From the NCBI RefSeq assembly GCF_016775005.1, contig NZ_JAEUXI010000003.1, positions 186,001 to 250,000 of the forward strand: a DNA stretch of 64,000 nt, given 5' to 3'. Position numbers and translations under genes: made by a program. Source of the stretch: Streptococcus suis. GTDB lineage: Bacteria > Bacillota > Bacilli > Lactobacillales > Streptococcaceae. How positions within the stretch are numbered: position 1 is the first letter of the stretch; the number at the start of each line of letters is the position of its first letter. Shown here piece after piece: positions 28,066-36,333 of the stretch. The notes below the pieces were generated by a model, which was not told where the DNA came from, ran no database searches, and worked only from the letters and a program-made list of their open reading frames with translations.

Positions 28066-29599
28066 GGTTGAAGTAGGTAGTCTGGCAAGTCAGGCTTCCT
28101 CTAGCTCCTCTATCGTTAGTGCGCGCATCTCCACCTTACAGGGGGCAATCGGCGCTTTAGAGAGGTTTTTGGTTGAGTCGGGCTTGGAAGGTGCGGCCTA
28201 TACAAGTGCCAAGAGTTATGCCAGTCAAGTCTTGATTCCCTTGGTTCAGGCTATGATACTTTATTCAGAGAGTGTCAGTGAGAATACCTCTCAATTACAG
28301 CGTCAGTATAGCTCTATTTGTAAAGGTGAGAGCCTTGATAGTGATAATTTAGAACGACAGATCCAACAATTAGAAGCTAGCTATCGAGCTGCAAGACGGA
28401 CCTACGATATTTTGCTTCGAGAGTTGTCTCCGATGGCAGCAGAGCACTCTATACTAATGGGGAATATTCGTCGCCGTATCACCAAACTTCAAACGAAGTT
28501 AGATAGGCTCCATCGATTTAATGCGGTCTCTGCTCATACCTTTAGTGATATTGGTAGTCTTGAAGTGGCCTTGATGAGCGGATTGAATCAAGTCAGTGTT
28601 AACTTTAGTGGGTTTTCCGCAAGTCAGGGATTTCCAAGTTATAACAAGTCCAACCTCTCATGGGCTAAGACTGTGAATAGTCAGTGGGAGAAGAGGGAGG
28701 AGGTAATTACTGAATTTTCAGCGGTTGAGAAGAAATTGAAAAATGGTTCATCATTAACTGAAGAAGATCTCAAGATAATTGAATCTTATCAGAATCGTTT
28801 TCCTGGGGTAGAGTTGCCAGATTACGTACAGGGGTATCTAGCCAACCAAAAGGTGTCTAAATCTGAGAATGAAATAGTCTCAAATGTAATTTTTTCTGAT
28901 CAAAATAAAGAGGCTATTAATACAATAGAGAATGCTGTCGAATTTGCGAAAAACGGCCTGTTTGTTTCTGCATCTGTAAGATATTGGAATAAGCATAAAA
29001 ATAAATGGACAAGTGAAATGTTTGAAGCAAGGACGTTTTCTAAAAGTGGGGCTCGCATTGAGGATATAAAAGGTGTGGGGAAATTTTTGAAAAAAAGTAA
29101 GGCTCTAAAAAAGATCACATCAAAATTTCCATCGTTTGAGCATGGTCGCTTAAATAGAGATTTGAATATGATGAGAGAAACTAATATCAGTAAAAGTCTG
29201 AATCAATTTGGAAAGATAGGGGAAGTTACTGGTAAGACACTGAATATTGCATCTAAAGGATTAAAGGTTGCAGGGTGGTTGGGAACGGCTATTAGTGCAA
29301 AACAATCATTTGATAAGTATAAGAACGAAGGTTATAGCGACGAGCAAAGCATATCTTTAACAACACGGAAAGTAGTAATTGAAGGTACCACATCTGCTGT
29401 AGGTAGTGTAGCTGGCAGAGTAGCAGGTGCAGCTATCGGACAAGTGTTGATTCCAATTCCGGGAGTTGGAGCGGCTATTGGTTCAGTTGCTGGAGGAATC
29501 CTTGGTGGTATAGCAGGGAGTTGGATTGGTAGTATGGTAAATGATAATATGGATAGAAATGTGTCACCTAAAAAAAGAGGATGGAGCTGGCCATGGTAA
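28058..29599 (+). CDS. LXG-domain toxin with C-terminal glycine zipper
   Basis: Predicted type VIIb-secreted antibacterial toxin, 513 residues. The LXG domain (about residues 1-220) is helical and includes LVESGLEGAAY and AKSYASQVLIPL. The C-terminal 110 residues hold small-residue repeats (AVGSVAGRVAGAAIG, then GVGAAIGSVAGGILGGIAG), a glycine-zipper pattern seen in membrane-permeabilising toxins such as TelE of S. gallolyticus. No enzymatic motif is visible. It is coupled to the Lap2-like gene upstream and to a membrane-protein gene downstream. A pore-forming mode of action is inference. Confidence 0.82.
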   Translation: MVKVEVGSLASQASSSSSIVSARISTLQGAIGALERFLVESGLEGAAYTSAKSYASQVLIPLVQAMILYSESVSENTSQLQRQYSSICKGESLDSDNLERQIQQLEASYRAARRTYDILLRELSPMAAEHSILMGNIRRRITKLQTKLDRLHRFNAVSAHTFSDIGSLEVALMSGLNQVSVNFSGFSASQGFPSYNKSNLSWAKTVNSQWEKREEVITEFSAVEKKLKNGSSLTEEDLKIIESYQNRFPGVELPDYVQGYLANQKVSKSENEIVSNVIFSDQNKEAINTIENAVEFAKNGLFVSASVRYWNKHKNKWTSEMFEARTFSKSGARIEDIKGVGKFLKKSKALKKITSKFPSFEHGRLNRDLNMMRETNISKSLNQFGKIGEVTGKTLNIASKGLKVAGWLGTAISAKQSFDKYKNEGYSDEQSISLTTRKVVIEGTTSAVGSVAGRVAGAAIGQVLIPIPGVGAAIGSVAGGILGGIAGSWIGSMVNDNMDRNVSPKKRGWSWPW

Positions 29600-30267
29600 T
29601 GATCTTAAGAACTTTGTTATTCCCTGTTGATAATGGTATGGGAACTGGATTGAGTGGAGATGGATACTCCGCTGAATATGATTTGTGGACTGGTAAAGTT
29701 AGATGGCGGAAAGCTGCTGAAGGCTCAATTAGTAAACAACAAGAGCTGACATTCAGACTATTGGTACTATCTTCTATACTTTCTCCAATACTGGTGGCAG
29801 GTTTGCTATTCTTTAGCAGAAATCTATTTCAGGGGACAAAAATTTTATACAAAGATGTAGATAAGTACGCACCAATAATTTTAGGTATTGTTTTATTTTT
29901 AGCATTTGAAACTTTGATGCTTGCTATAAGAAGACGAGACCCTATTGTTCAAGTAGAACCAAGTTTAAAGAATCAACATGAATACTTTGAAAAAATGTTT
30001 GACTTTTCAATAAAGAAAAATATTTCAGGAAGAAAAATCCCTCCCTATGTAACCACATATTTAGCTTCTTTTAGTGTCTTACTATGTATCCCTCTATCTT
30101 ACTATGTTTACCTAAATCCTGAGAATTTTTCAGACACAAATTATGGTCCCATTGTGACACTTTTAGTGACGAGTGTTTTTGTTTCGTTGCTACCTAACGT
30201 TCTATGGAATCTTATTATTAAGCATATTATTTATTTAAAACTTATTAGAAAAACGAAAGAGGAATAA
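29593..30267 (+). CDS. four-helix membrane protein, candidate immunity to the glycine-zipper LXG toxin
   Basis: A 224-residue protein with four predicted membrane helices (LLVLSSILSPILVAGLLFF; IILGIVLFLAFETLMLAI; YLASFSVLLCIPLSYYVYL; IVTLLVTSVFVSLLPNVLW). The start at 29593 has GGAG at 29583-29586; ATG 29581 would add four residues. It overlaps the toxin stop, the usual place for a cognate immunity gene, and a membrane protein suits a pore-forming toxin. I do not recognise a named family, although the N-terminal YxxEYDLWTG is vaguely like DUF443 proteins. The role is inference from context. Confidence 0.6.
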   Translation: MVMILRTLLFPVDNGMGTGLSGDGYSAEYDLWTGKVRWRKAAEGSISKQQELTFRLLVLSSILSPILVAGLLFFSRNLFQGTKILYKDVDKYAPIILGIVLFLAFETLMLAIRRRDPIVQVEPSLKNQHEYFEKMFDFSIKKNISGRKIPPYVTTYLASFSVLLCIPLSYYVYLNPENFSDTNYGPIVTLLVTSVFVSLLPNVLWNLIIKHIIYLKLIRKTKEE

Positions 30268-30587
30268 TGATGAACAAACCAGAACATATCTTACCAATCG
30301 GTACAATAGTACTTACTCAAATGGGTGAGTTTCCGTTAATGATTGTCAGCCGCGCATCTCTATATGATGATAATGGAGAAATCGGATATTTTGATTACGC
30401 TGCAGTCCCTTATCCGGAAGGAATGGGAAATGATGGTGAATATCTTTTCTTTAATCATGAAGATATTGCAAATGTTATTTATTTCGGTTATGTTAATTCA
30501 CACGAACAAGTATTTTCTGACCAGTATTATGACTTGGTTAGAGAGTCTGGGTATAAAAAATTAAGTTTAGATAGTATTTTAGACTGA
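30267..30587 (+). CDS. DUF4176 protein of LXG loci
   Basis: A 106-residue cytoplasmic protein. The opening ILPIGTIVLTQMGEFPLMIVSR and YFDYAAVPYPEGM match the DUF4176 pattern often found next to LXG toxins; its function is unknown. Its first ATG overlaps the preceding stop; a second ATG at 30270 has slightly better spacing to GAGG. It ends the first cassette. Confidence 0.75.
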   Translation: MMNKPEHILPIGTIVLTQMGEFPLMIVSRASLYDDNGEIGYFDYAAVPYPEGMGNDGEYLFFNHEDIANVIYFGYVNSHEQVFSDQYYDLVRESGYKKLSLDSILD

Positions 30588-30872
30588 TTCAAGTATTATT
30601 CTTTATTTCATCTGTGCTTAAATTGATATTTGAAAATTTTGAAATACAATTAGTTATAATAAGTATATATGATCAAAAGTTATAGAATATAGTCTTCCAA
30701 AGCAATTTCTATCCAGACAAGATTACCTTGTCTGGATTTTTGGCATAATGTAAGAGTATTGTTCTTCCTTGATGGATAAGAAGATTCTTCATTTACTGGT
30801 TCGATAAAAAGGAGAAACAGAATTACTACAGTCAATCAAGAGTCAGTGAAGAAAAAGTAAAGGAGAAACCGA
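30588..30872. other. intergenic region between toxin cassettes
   Basis: AT-rich 285 bases with a TATAAT-like stretch around 30656-30661, the cassette hairpin at 30713-30741, and two near-identical ribosome-binding stretches (AAAGGAGAAAC) at about 30807 and 30860. Between these lies a 13-codon frame, without ATG, that may be the remnant of a lost gene. Confidence 0.5.
30713..30741 (+). terminator. cassette hairpin, copy 1
   Basis: CCAGACAAG (30713-30721) pairs with CTTGTCTGG (30727-30735) and is followed by Ts. Related copies lie at 34303, 36158 and 37924. Confidence 0.75.
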
Positions 30873-32343
30873 ATGGTTAAGATGAATCTACCTAGCTCGG
30901 ACAATCAGGCGACTTCCAACGGTCGAGTATCGGCTTCTCGGATGGGAGCGTATGAGTCGGCGATGCAGGCTCTGGGCTCTTTTATAGGAGCAGAGGGTCT
31001 ATCTGGTCAGGCTTATGATAATGCCAAAGACTATGCGGCGAGCACTCTTTTGCCTCTGCTTAAAGCAGCGATTCTCTACGAGGAATCTTTGAGCGAGGCA
31101 GTGAAGCGTCTCCCTTCTGACTATCGGGCTACCGAATACCTGGAAGGGAAAAGTCTTGATTCGGATGTATTGGAAGCAGAGTTAGCTCGTTTAGAGTCGG
31201 TTGGCATGCGTCTGGATCGGTCGATTGATCGAGCTTTGGAGATGGCTCGTGACTATCCCGATTATGAGTGGCATGCCCATTCCATGATGCGTCAGCTCAA
31301 CCAGGTTATAGACCGTAAGAACAAGGTTCGACGCCAACTTCAAGCCTTGTATGCCTTTGATGGGCGGTCGAGCGGTTTCTTTTCGGGTATAGGAGACCTA
31401 GAAACACAGCTTAGTCAAGGGATTTCCCAAGTTGGCAGTGACATGAGTAACTTTTCAGGAAGTTTTCCAAGCGGTCTAAGTCCAATGTGGGTTTCAGCGG
31501 TTAATCAGAAGTGGAACGACCGTGTGAAGCGGATGAGAGATACTTCTAGTCCTGCGGATTTCAGGAAGTTGGAGGAGAGGGAGGCGGATTATGAATTAGT
31601 TAATGCAAAATTCCAATCGGTTTTTGAAAAAGCTCAAAAAGGATTTAGTCTAACAGATGAAGATATTCAAGCGGTTGAAAAATACCTTGAAAAATATCCA
31701 CAAGCAAAAATCCCGGAACATCTGCAAGATGCAATAATTCGGTTTGAAAAACAAAAAGAAAATCAAATGACAGTCGCGGAAAAAATCGAGGATGCGACTC
31801 ATGGGGCAGTAACTGATGTAAGTTTAGGTGGATTATCTTACTTGCTTACTAAGGAGAATGGATTGGCGTCAAAAATAGGTTACTCACTAGGGACAATTTT
31901 TGATGATGCGGCAGGACCGATTGCCCGTTCGGCTAATGATGCAATTCGCGCTAGTTATACAGGTGCAATTAATACTGTCGGTGATGCAATAGGATCAACA
32001 GTCTTTGGGGCAACTATTGGTTCAGTGATCGGTATGGTGCAAGGAGATAGCCCTGGACAGGCAATTGCAAGTTCAGTTATGACGACTGTTACATCGGTAG
32101 TGGTTGGACAAGGAATTACCTTAGGTCTTTATTCTATAGGTTTGATTGCTAGTGCAACACTAGTGGGGCTGGGCCGCTATTGGTATTGGTGTAGCAGCTG
32201 GGGCAATATCATCATGGCTATATAATTCTGATTTTATGGGTATGAGAAGTGTTGCTCAAGATTTTGGACAAGGTTTGGATAGGACGTTTTCTGATATCGG
32301 CAACACATTTAAAAATATTGGAGATTTTATATGGGGGAATTAG
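30873..32343 (+). pseudogene. second LXG-domain toxin, frameshifted near its C-terminus
   Basis: The open frame runs 450 residues to 32225, with an LXG domain (residues 1-230; FIGAEGLSGQAYDNAKDYAAS) and a Gly/Ala-rich C-terminal part. From the GGGG run at 32164-32167 the frame reads RYWYWCSSWG, but the next frame reads AAIGIGVAAGAISSW and then a sensible end DIGNTFKNIGDFIWGN with a stop at 32341. Removing one G restores a 489-residue toxin whose stop overlaps the immunity gene. A truncated protein may still be made. It lacks Lap genes directly upstream. A sequencing error cannot be excluded. Confidence 0.8.
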
Positions 32344-32936
32344 AACAAAACTACATTATTACAAAAATTGGAAATCTTCGCTATCGTCAGCTTCAAATCG
32401 GGAATGAGTACTATCTCTTGGATTTAGATACACATATCTGGACTTGGCTTGTCCCTGCAAGCGTTTGGTGGTTTCCTATGAGGGCTTATCGATTACAAGG
32501 ACCAAAATCTTTTGTTGGTAAAAAACAGCCGAGTATTTCTCCTTATCTAGTTTCATCGCTAGTTGCTATCATTTTTACACGTTTTCCTTTAGGACATACA
32601 ATTGAAAACCAGTTTTTTGCTATTTCAATTGTGCTAGGGGGATGCTTGCTACTATTTTTAGCGAGACTGGTATGGAGTAAGCAACAAGTAGTGAATATTG
32701 CTGATGTGAAGACTGTTCGTATAGATTTTTCTAAGTCCTCAAGACTTAACTATTTAAAAAGGATGGTATTTCCAATCTTATTTTTATTCACATTACTATT
32801 TGTTGGCGCATATTATTTTTTAATGGGAGAGCTACTTGGGATCGTTGTCGTTTTTATTTTATTTTTAATGCTACTGAATACGAGCGGTGCTTCAGTGGTA
32901 CCTGATGACATTGAGAAGATAACTTGGATGCTTTAA
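32331..32936 (+). CDS. DUF443-type membrane protein, candidate immunity protein
   Basis: A 201-residue protein with four to five membrane helices. The N-terminus (QLQIGNEYYLLDLDTHIWTWLVP) matches the DUF443 family, which includes TsaI, the immunity protein of the membrane-depolarising staphylococcal toxin TspA. Its ATG lies 13 bases inside the end of the repaired LXG frame, so toxin and immunity genes were once coupled. It is intact although the toxin frame is broken. Confidence 0.75.
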   Translation: MGELEQNYIITKIGNLRYRQLQIGNEYYLLDLDTHIWTWLVPASVWWFPMRAYRLQGPKSFVGKKQPSISPYLVSSLVAIIFTRFPLGHTIENQFFAISIVLGGCLLLFLARLVWSKQQVVNIADVKTVRIDFSKSSRLNYLKRMVFPILFLFTLLFVGAYYFLMGELLGIVVVFILFLMLLNTSGASVVPDDIEKITWML

Positions 32937-32993
32937 ATACCTATATGGAAAACCACTATGGAGATAATAGATGATGAAAAGGAGGAGTAATTG

Positions 32994-33968
32994 ATGGAAA
33001 AAAGCAAGTTTTTTCACAAAGTAATAGGGCTACTTTCTCTTTGTTTCCTCCTGTCAGCCTGTACAGAAGCACATGCCGTAAAGCCTGAGGAGGATAAACT
33101 CTTTGAAGATTATGATATTACCCCAGTCTTAGAGGTGGAAGATTATCGTTTTGTGGCAGATGGGAATGGCATCGTCATTGACTGGAAGGTGACCAATCAG
33201 GATGAGGTGGAACAAGCGGGAAGTGACGGTTTCGATGATCCAGCCGCCAATAAAAACTACCTGATTCGCAATGTCATTAAGAAACTTGACCGCAACTTTG
33301 GACCAACAATCAAGGAAATGGGGGAAGAGGAATACCATTATTTGGATGTCTACGACCTGAGAACACCGAGTCTAACGAAAAAGCGGATTGACCTTTTGGA
33401 GGTCAGTCTGGCCTATCTGCAGGATGAGAACTACAAGGTCTATGGTGCAGGGAGATTTGACAATCTCTTTCAGATTGGCGAGTCCAACTATACCTACATT
33501 TCCGTTGGGAAGGATGGTATAGAAAAGGGGCTTCTACTTAATCTGGATACAGGCCTGGTCGAGGGCGAAGCACCCTATACAAAGCCACAACTAACCAACC
33601 GAGAATACTTTAACTTGAGTACTTATGTAGAAGGAGAATCTCAGTTGTTGTTTATAGGTGATGGGTCAAGAAAGACCGAGCTCTATGATGGCTCGATCAA
33701 TCTGAGGGATGTGGATGTCCATGCGGCTGTCATTCTTGACCAGGAAGATGCGGAAGCTTATACGCTCTATGAGGTTGTGGATAATACAATCGTCAATCAA
33801 GAGGGAATCATAGCGACAGAAGAGTTGTTTATGAATAGCGGTTTGAAGTTCTATGATCAAGCCTACCTAGATGGGATTTCGACGTTCGACGGTGAAGACC
33901 ACCGGATTACTAAGTTCGAGGACATCGCGACCTATGCCAAGAAGCCAGAGGAGTACAACAATGACTAG
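32994..33968 (+). CDS. lipoprotein of unknown function in the LXG region
   Basis: A 324-residue surface lipoprotein with the signal peptide VIGLLSLCFLLSAC, whose cysteine is at the expected lipobox position. The mature part is acidic, with Tyr/Asp-rich strands, and has no motif I recognise. The start at 32994 has AAAGGAGGAG upstream; TTG 32991 is less likely. Its end overlaps the start of the next Lap1-like gene by 8 bases, so it is translated together with an export-partner gene. It may act outside the cell with this toxin system, but no role can be assigned. Confidence 0.8.
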   Translation: MEKSKFFHKVIGLLSLCFLLSACTEAHAVKPEEDKLFEDYDITPVLEVEDYRFVADGNGIVIDWKVTNQDEVEQAGSDGFDDPAANKNYLIRNVIKKLDRNFGPTIKEMGEEEYHYLDVYDLRTPSLTKKRIDLLEVSLAYLQDENYKVYGAGRFDNLFQIGESNYTYISVGKDGIEKGLLLNLDTGLVEGEAPYTKPQLTNREYFNLSTYVEGESQLLFIGDGSRKTELYDGSINLRDVDVHAAVILDQEDAEAYTLYEVVDNTIVNQEGIIATEELFMNSGLKFYDQAYLDGISTFDGEDHRITKFEDIATYAKKPEEYNND

Positions 33969-34296
33969 TCAAAAGAGTATCAACCCTAACCAGATTTTGA
34001 GCATCAAATCCAGCTATGAGGATATGTCTGGGATGATCGCTGATAGCGCAGACTTTTTCGATTCTGATGATGCTTCGAAAGAAAAGGTGGCTTCCACTAC
34101 TAGTCGGCTTAAGTCAGTGAGTCAAGAGATTGTTTCGACAGTTGAGCAGTTGGATGGCTACTTGAACATGGTGGCAGAAGCCTTTCGTCAAGCAGATCAG
34201 TCAATTGCCAATTCCATCGAGGAAAGTCTGGTGAACGGAAAGGAATTAAGAAAAAGAGATATAACTAAGAGCTCATCCTATCAGATGTTGCCATAA
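33961..34296 (+). CDS. Lap1-like (TIGR04197) type VII export partner, second copy
   Basis: A 111-residue helical protein (INPNQILSIKSSYEDMSG, then EIVSTVEQLDGYLNMVAEAFRQADQSIANS) of the same kind as the 27338 gene. The start at 33961 has AGAGGAG at 33947-33953, and the frame overlaps the lipoprotein stop. No intact LXG gene follows directly, so its cargo may be the frameshifted toxin upstream, the lost N-terminal part of the TNT toxin downstream, or another toxin. Confidence 0.75.
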   Translation: MTSQKSINPNQILSIKSSYEDMSGMIADSADFFDSDDASKEKVASTTSRLKSVSQEIVSTVEQLDGYLNMVAEAFRQADQSIANSIEESLVNGKELRKRDITKSSSYQMLP

Positions 34297-34302
34297 ACCA
34301 AC

Positions 34303-34330
34303 CCAGACAGGATTATCTTGTCTGGATTTT
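34303..34330 (+). terminator. cassette hairpin, copy 2
   Basis: CCAGACA (34303-34309) pairs with TGTCTGG (34319-34325), then TTTT and a TGTAATAG that could be a -10. Confidence 0.65.
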
Positions 34331-34374
34331 CGGTGTAATAGACAAGTATGATAATCTGATAAGGATGAGAAAAC

Positions 34375-35220
34375 ATGAAAAAATCAATATGGAATGCCTC
34401 TTTAGAAGAGAGCATGGGGTTGGTAACGGATCAGTACATTCAGACTTCAATGGAGGACATAGAGAAAAATGGTTATGGAAAGAAAATAATAGGTTTTTTG
34501 ACAGTTGAATTTTTTATATTTCTAATATCATTTATCGGACCGTATTCGGATAAAGAAGTTGGAAATATATTATTTGTGGAGGCGAAAATCCTATTTTCAA
34601 TCCCCGTATGGCTTGGCTTATTAGTAATCGTTCATTACCTAATGGATGTTAGAAAGATACGCCACAATCGAATTTTGTCGTATTACTATTTCAATTGGAA
34701 TATGTTCTTGATGGTGAGTTTACTTAATTATCAAGTATTTGTACTATGTGCGATTGGTTCAGCTATGTTTTTTGGTTCCCTAATTGCAGTCATTCTAAAC
34801 CTATCTATCATAATCTTTGTAATCGCAGAAAGATATCTATGGTTTAAGAAAGAGGTTTTGAATGGCTTATATGGAAATCAATCTGTTTCTAATCCATTGA
34901 ATGACGTGTTAGAGAAGTTTGTCGTCTTAGGGAGGAAATATGGTGGCTTAATCGTCTTTCCCTTTGTTGTACTTCGCCTCTTTTTACCCAATCAGGGTAA
35001 AGGGATTTATGAGAATGATTTTCTAAGAAGTTTAGTCATGATTTTTGGGATTGGTGGGCCTATATTACTTTTCTACTTTATCGTAGCAATAGTGTTTAGT
35101 TGTATTCAAGGATTTTATATTAATAAATATATGGAAGACTATCGTATTCTCTCAGGATATAGCATTGAAGACTGGTATGGTAAAAAGTCCAAGCGATATA
35201 AAGAAAGTTTGGGAGAGTAG
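34375..35220 (+). CDS. multi-pass membrane protein of unknown function
   Basis: A 281-residue protein with about six membrane helices (IIGFLTVEFFIFLISFIGPY; IPVWLGLLVIVHYLM; FLMVSLLNYQVFVLCAIGSA; and others) and a cytoplasmic-type basic end. No family recognised. The DNA is AT-rich compared with the core genes, as in the rest of this accessory region. Its place between toxin cassettes suggests an immunity or accessory function, but nothing in the sequence proves it. Confidence 0.6.
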   Translation: MKKSIWNASLEESMGLVTDQYIQTSMEDIEKNGYGKKIIGFLTVEFFIFLISFIGPYSDKEVGNILFVEAKILFSIPVWLGLLVIVHYLMDVRKIRHNRILSYYYFNWNMFLMVSLLNYQVFVLCAIGSAMFFGSLIAVILNLSIIIFVIAERYLWFKKEVLNGLYGNQSVSNPLNDVLEKFVVLGRKYGGLIVFPFVVLRLFLPNQGKGIYENDFLRSLVMIFGIGGPILLFYFIVAIVFSCIQGFYINKYMEDYRILSGYSIEDWYGKKSKRYKESLGE

Positions 35221-35378
35221 GTTTTGTTTAAATCGTCTTAATTTACTTTTGGTTTATGGCTAAGTAATGGATTCCAAAATCCCAAATTACATAATTTTTT
35301 TGATGCTTAAGTTATTAACTTGTAAACCCAGATAGGGTCAAGTTGAAAATTACCAAAGAAATAGAATAGGAGAGTAGG
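35221..35378. other. intergenic spacer with degenerate hairpin copy
   Basis: At about 35326-35350 the sequence CCCAGATAGGGTCAAGTTG resembles the 5' half of the cassette hairpin but lacks the pairing arm. Nothing else is recognised. Confidence 0.4.
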
Positions 35379-35834
35379 ATGCAAAAAGAAAAAATGACAG
35401 TAGAAGAGTTCTTACAACTGAAGAAGGATGCTCAGGTATCCTTGATTCTGTTTATTGTTTTTGGGCTTGTCTTGTTTTCAAGTATGCTTTATATTACAGC
35501 GATTGGTGCAAGAACACAAGTATACAATTCTCTAGGGATTACAGTGTTTTTATCTGTGGCCATGACAGCTTTTAGACCCTATTTTTTACCCAAAAATATC
35601 TTAGAGAAAAAACAACCTGAGCTGAAGCAGTATTCGACAAAGGGCTACTCAGTTTCTAGTGCCTTTCTAAAAAGGGTTTTTCTAGTTTATTCGGTTGCGA
35701 TTATTGTGGTTGTTTTCGGTTTTGCCTCTGCCTACGCAACTCGGGTTGAGACCATCCTTCCCGATGATACCTTACCAAGTCTGGAACAGAAGTCTATTAT
35801 CGAGCAAAAATTGGAGGGTAACAGTAATGAGTGA
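35379..35834 (+). CDS. small membrane protein of unknown function
   Basis: A 151-residue protein with a short cytoplasmic N-terminus (MTVEEFLQLKKDAQ), a helix pair around residues 20-65 and a third helix near residues 105-125 (VFLVYSVAIIVVVFGFASAYA). No family recognised. It overlaps the next gene by 8 bases and is likely co-translated with it. Confidence 0.6.
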   Translation: MQKEKMTVEEFLQLKKDAQVSLILFIVFGLVLFSSMLYITAIGARTQVYNSLGITVFLSVAMTAFRPYFLPKNILEKKQPELKQYSTKGYSVSSAFLKRVFLVYSVAIIVVVFGFASAYATRVETILPDDTLPSLEQKSIIEQKLEGNSNE

Positions 35835-36147
35835 TGAGTATTTGCTTAGTTGTATTACCAATAGTCGTGAAAAGCTTGCAACGTATAAACGCGTAAGGAA
35901 TACTATTATGAGTCATAATCTTCATACTCAACGTAGCCTATCTGGTCTCCAATCCTACATTGAGCATTGTCAGAAGGTCATTGATAGGATCGATAGTCAG
36001 GAAGGATATGGGGATGACTTTACAGAAAAAGTTATCAATCTGACTTTTCAGTATGTCCCATCAGACAATGGTCTTGCTTTCCTTGTGCAAGTTCAAAAAG
36101 TACTACAGCCGACAGATATTCGTTTGAAGGTTGTTGTGTCAGAGTAG
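35827..36147 (+). CDS. small helical protein sharing its C-terminus with the 37272 protein
   Basis: A 106-residue protein with a coiled-coil-like N-terminal half (SGLQSYIEHCQKVIDRI). Its last 46 residues (YGDDFTEKVINLTFQY to LKVVV) are nearly identical to the end of the protein at 37272. The real start is ATG 35827, overlapping the previous stop; a longer frame from 35695 runs antiparallel to the evidence. No family recognised; small helical size resembles secretion-partner proteins of LXG loci. Confidence 0.55.
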   Translation: MSDEYLLSCITNSREKLATYKRVRNTIMSHNLHTQRSLSGLQSYIEHCQKVIDRIDSQEGYGDDFTEKVINLTFQYVPSDNGLAFLVQVQKVLQPTDIRLKVVVSE

Positions 36148-36186
36148 AGTTTTAAGTCCAGACAGGGTCATCTTGTCTGGATTTTT
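36007..36186 (+). repeat. 180-bp direct repeat, left copy
   Basis: Matches 37773-37952 at a constant offset of 1766 with about six differences counted by eye. It covers the end of the 35827 gene, the spacer and the cassette hairpin. Confidence 0.9.
36158..36186 (+). terminator. cassette hairpin, copy 3, followed by a -10-like site
   Basis: CCAGACA (36158-36164) pairs with TGTCTGG (36174-36180), then TTTTT. A TATAAT lies a few bases later, so a terminator and a promoter may be stacked. Confidence 0.65.
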
Positions 36187-36187
36187 A

Positions 36188-36333
36188 GTATAATAGAAGG
36201 GCAGAAATATTCTTCATGTGTGCATAAACAGTTAGGTTAGACTTGGTCTAAAGCGGAGCCTAGGAGTGGGAATGAGGTTGGAGTTGTTATCTCTCGCATC
36301 CATTTTGCAACAAGTTGAGTAGCTCTGCTATGA
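36188..36333. other. non-coding junction before the orphan TNT fragment
   Basis: No gene or ribosome binding site seen. A 7-bp inverted pair GTTGAGT (36314-36320) and ACTCAAC (36345-36351) spans the junction where TNT coding begins. The stretch GGAGTGGGAATGAGG near 36265 may belong to a small repeat. Confidence 0.4.

Noticed and set aside
32158..32180. Programmed ribosomal frameshift in the second LXG gene
   Set aside because: The GGGG run is not a clear slippery heptamer and no strong downstream structure is apparent; a simple one-base insertion explains it better.
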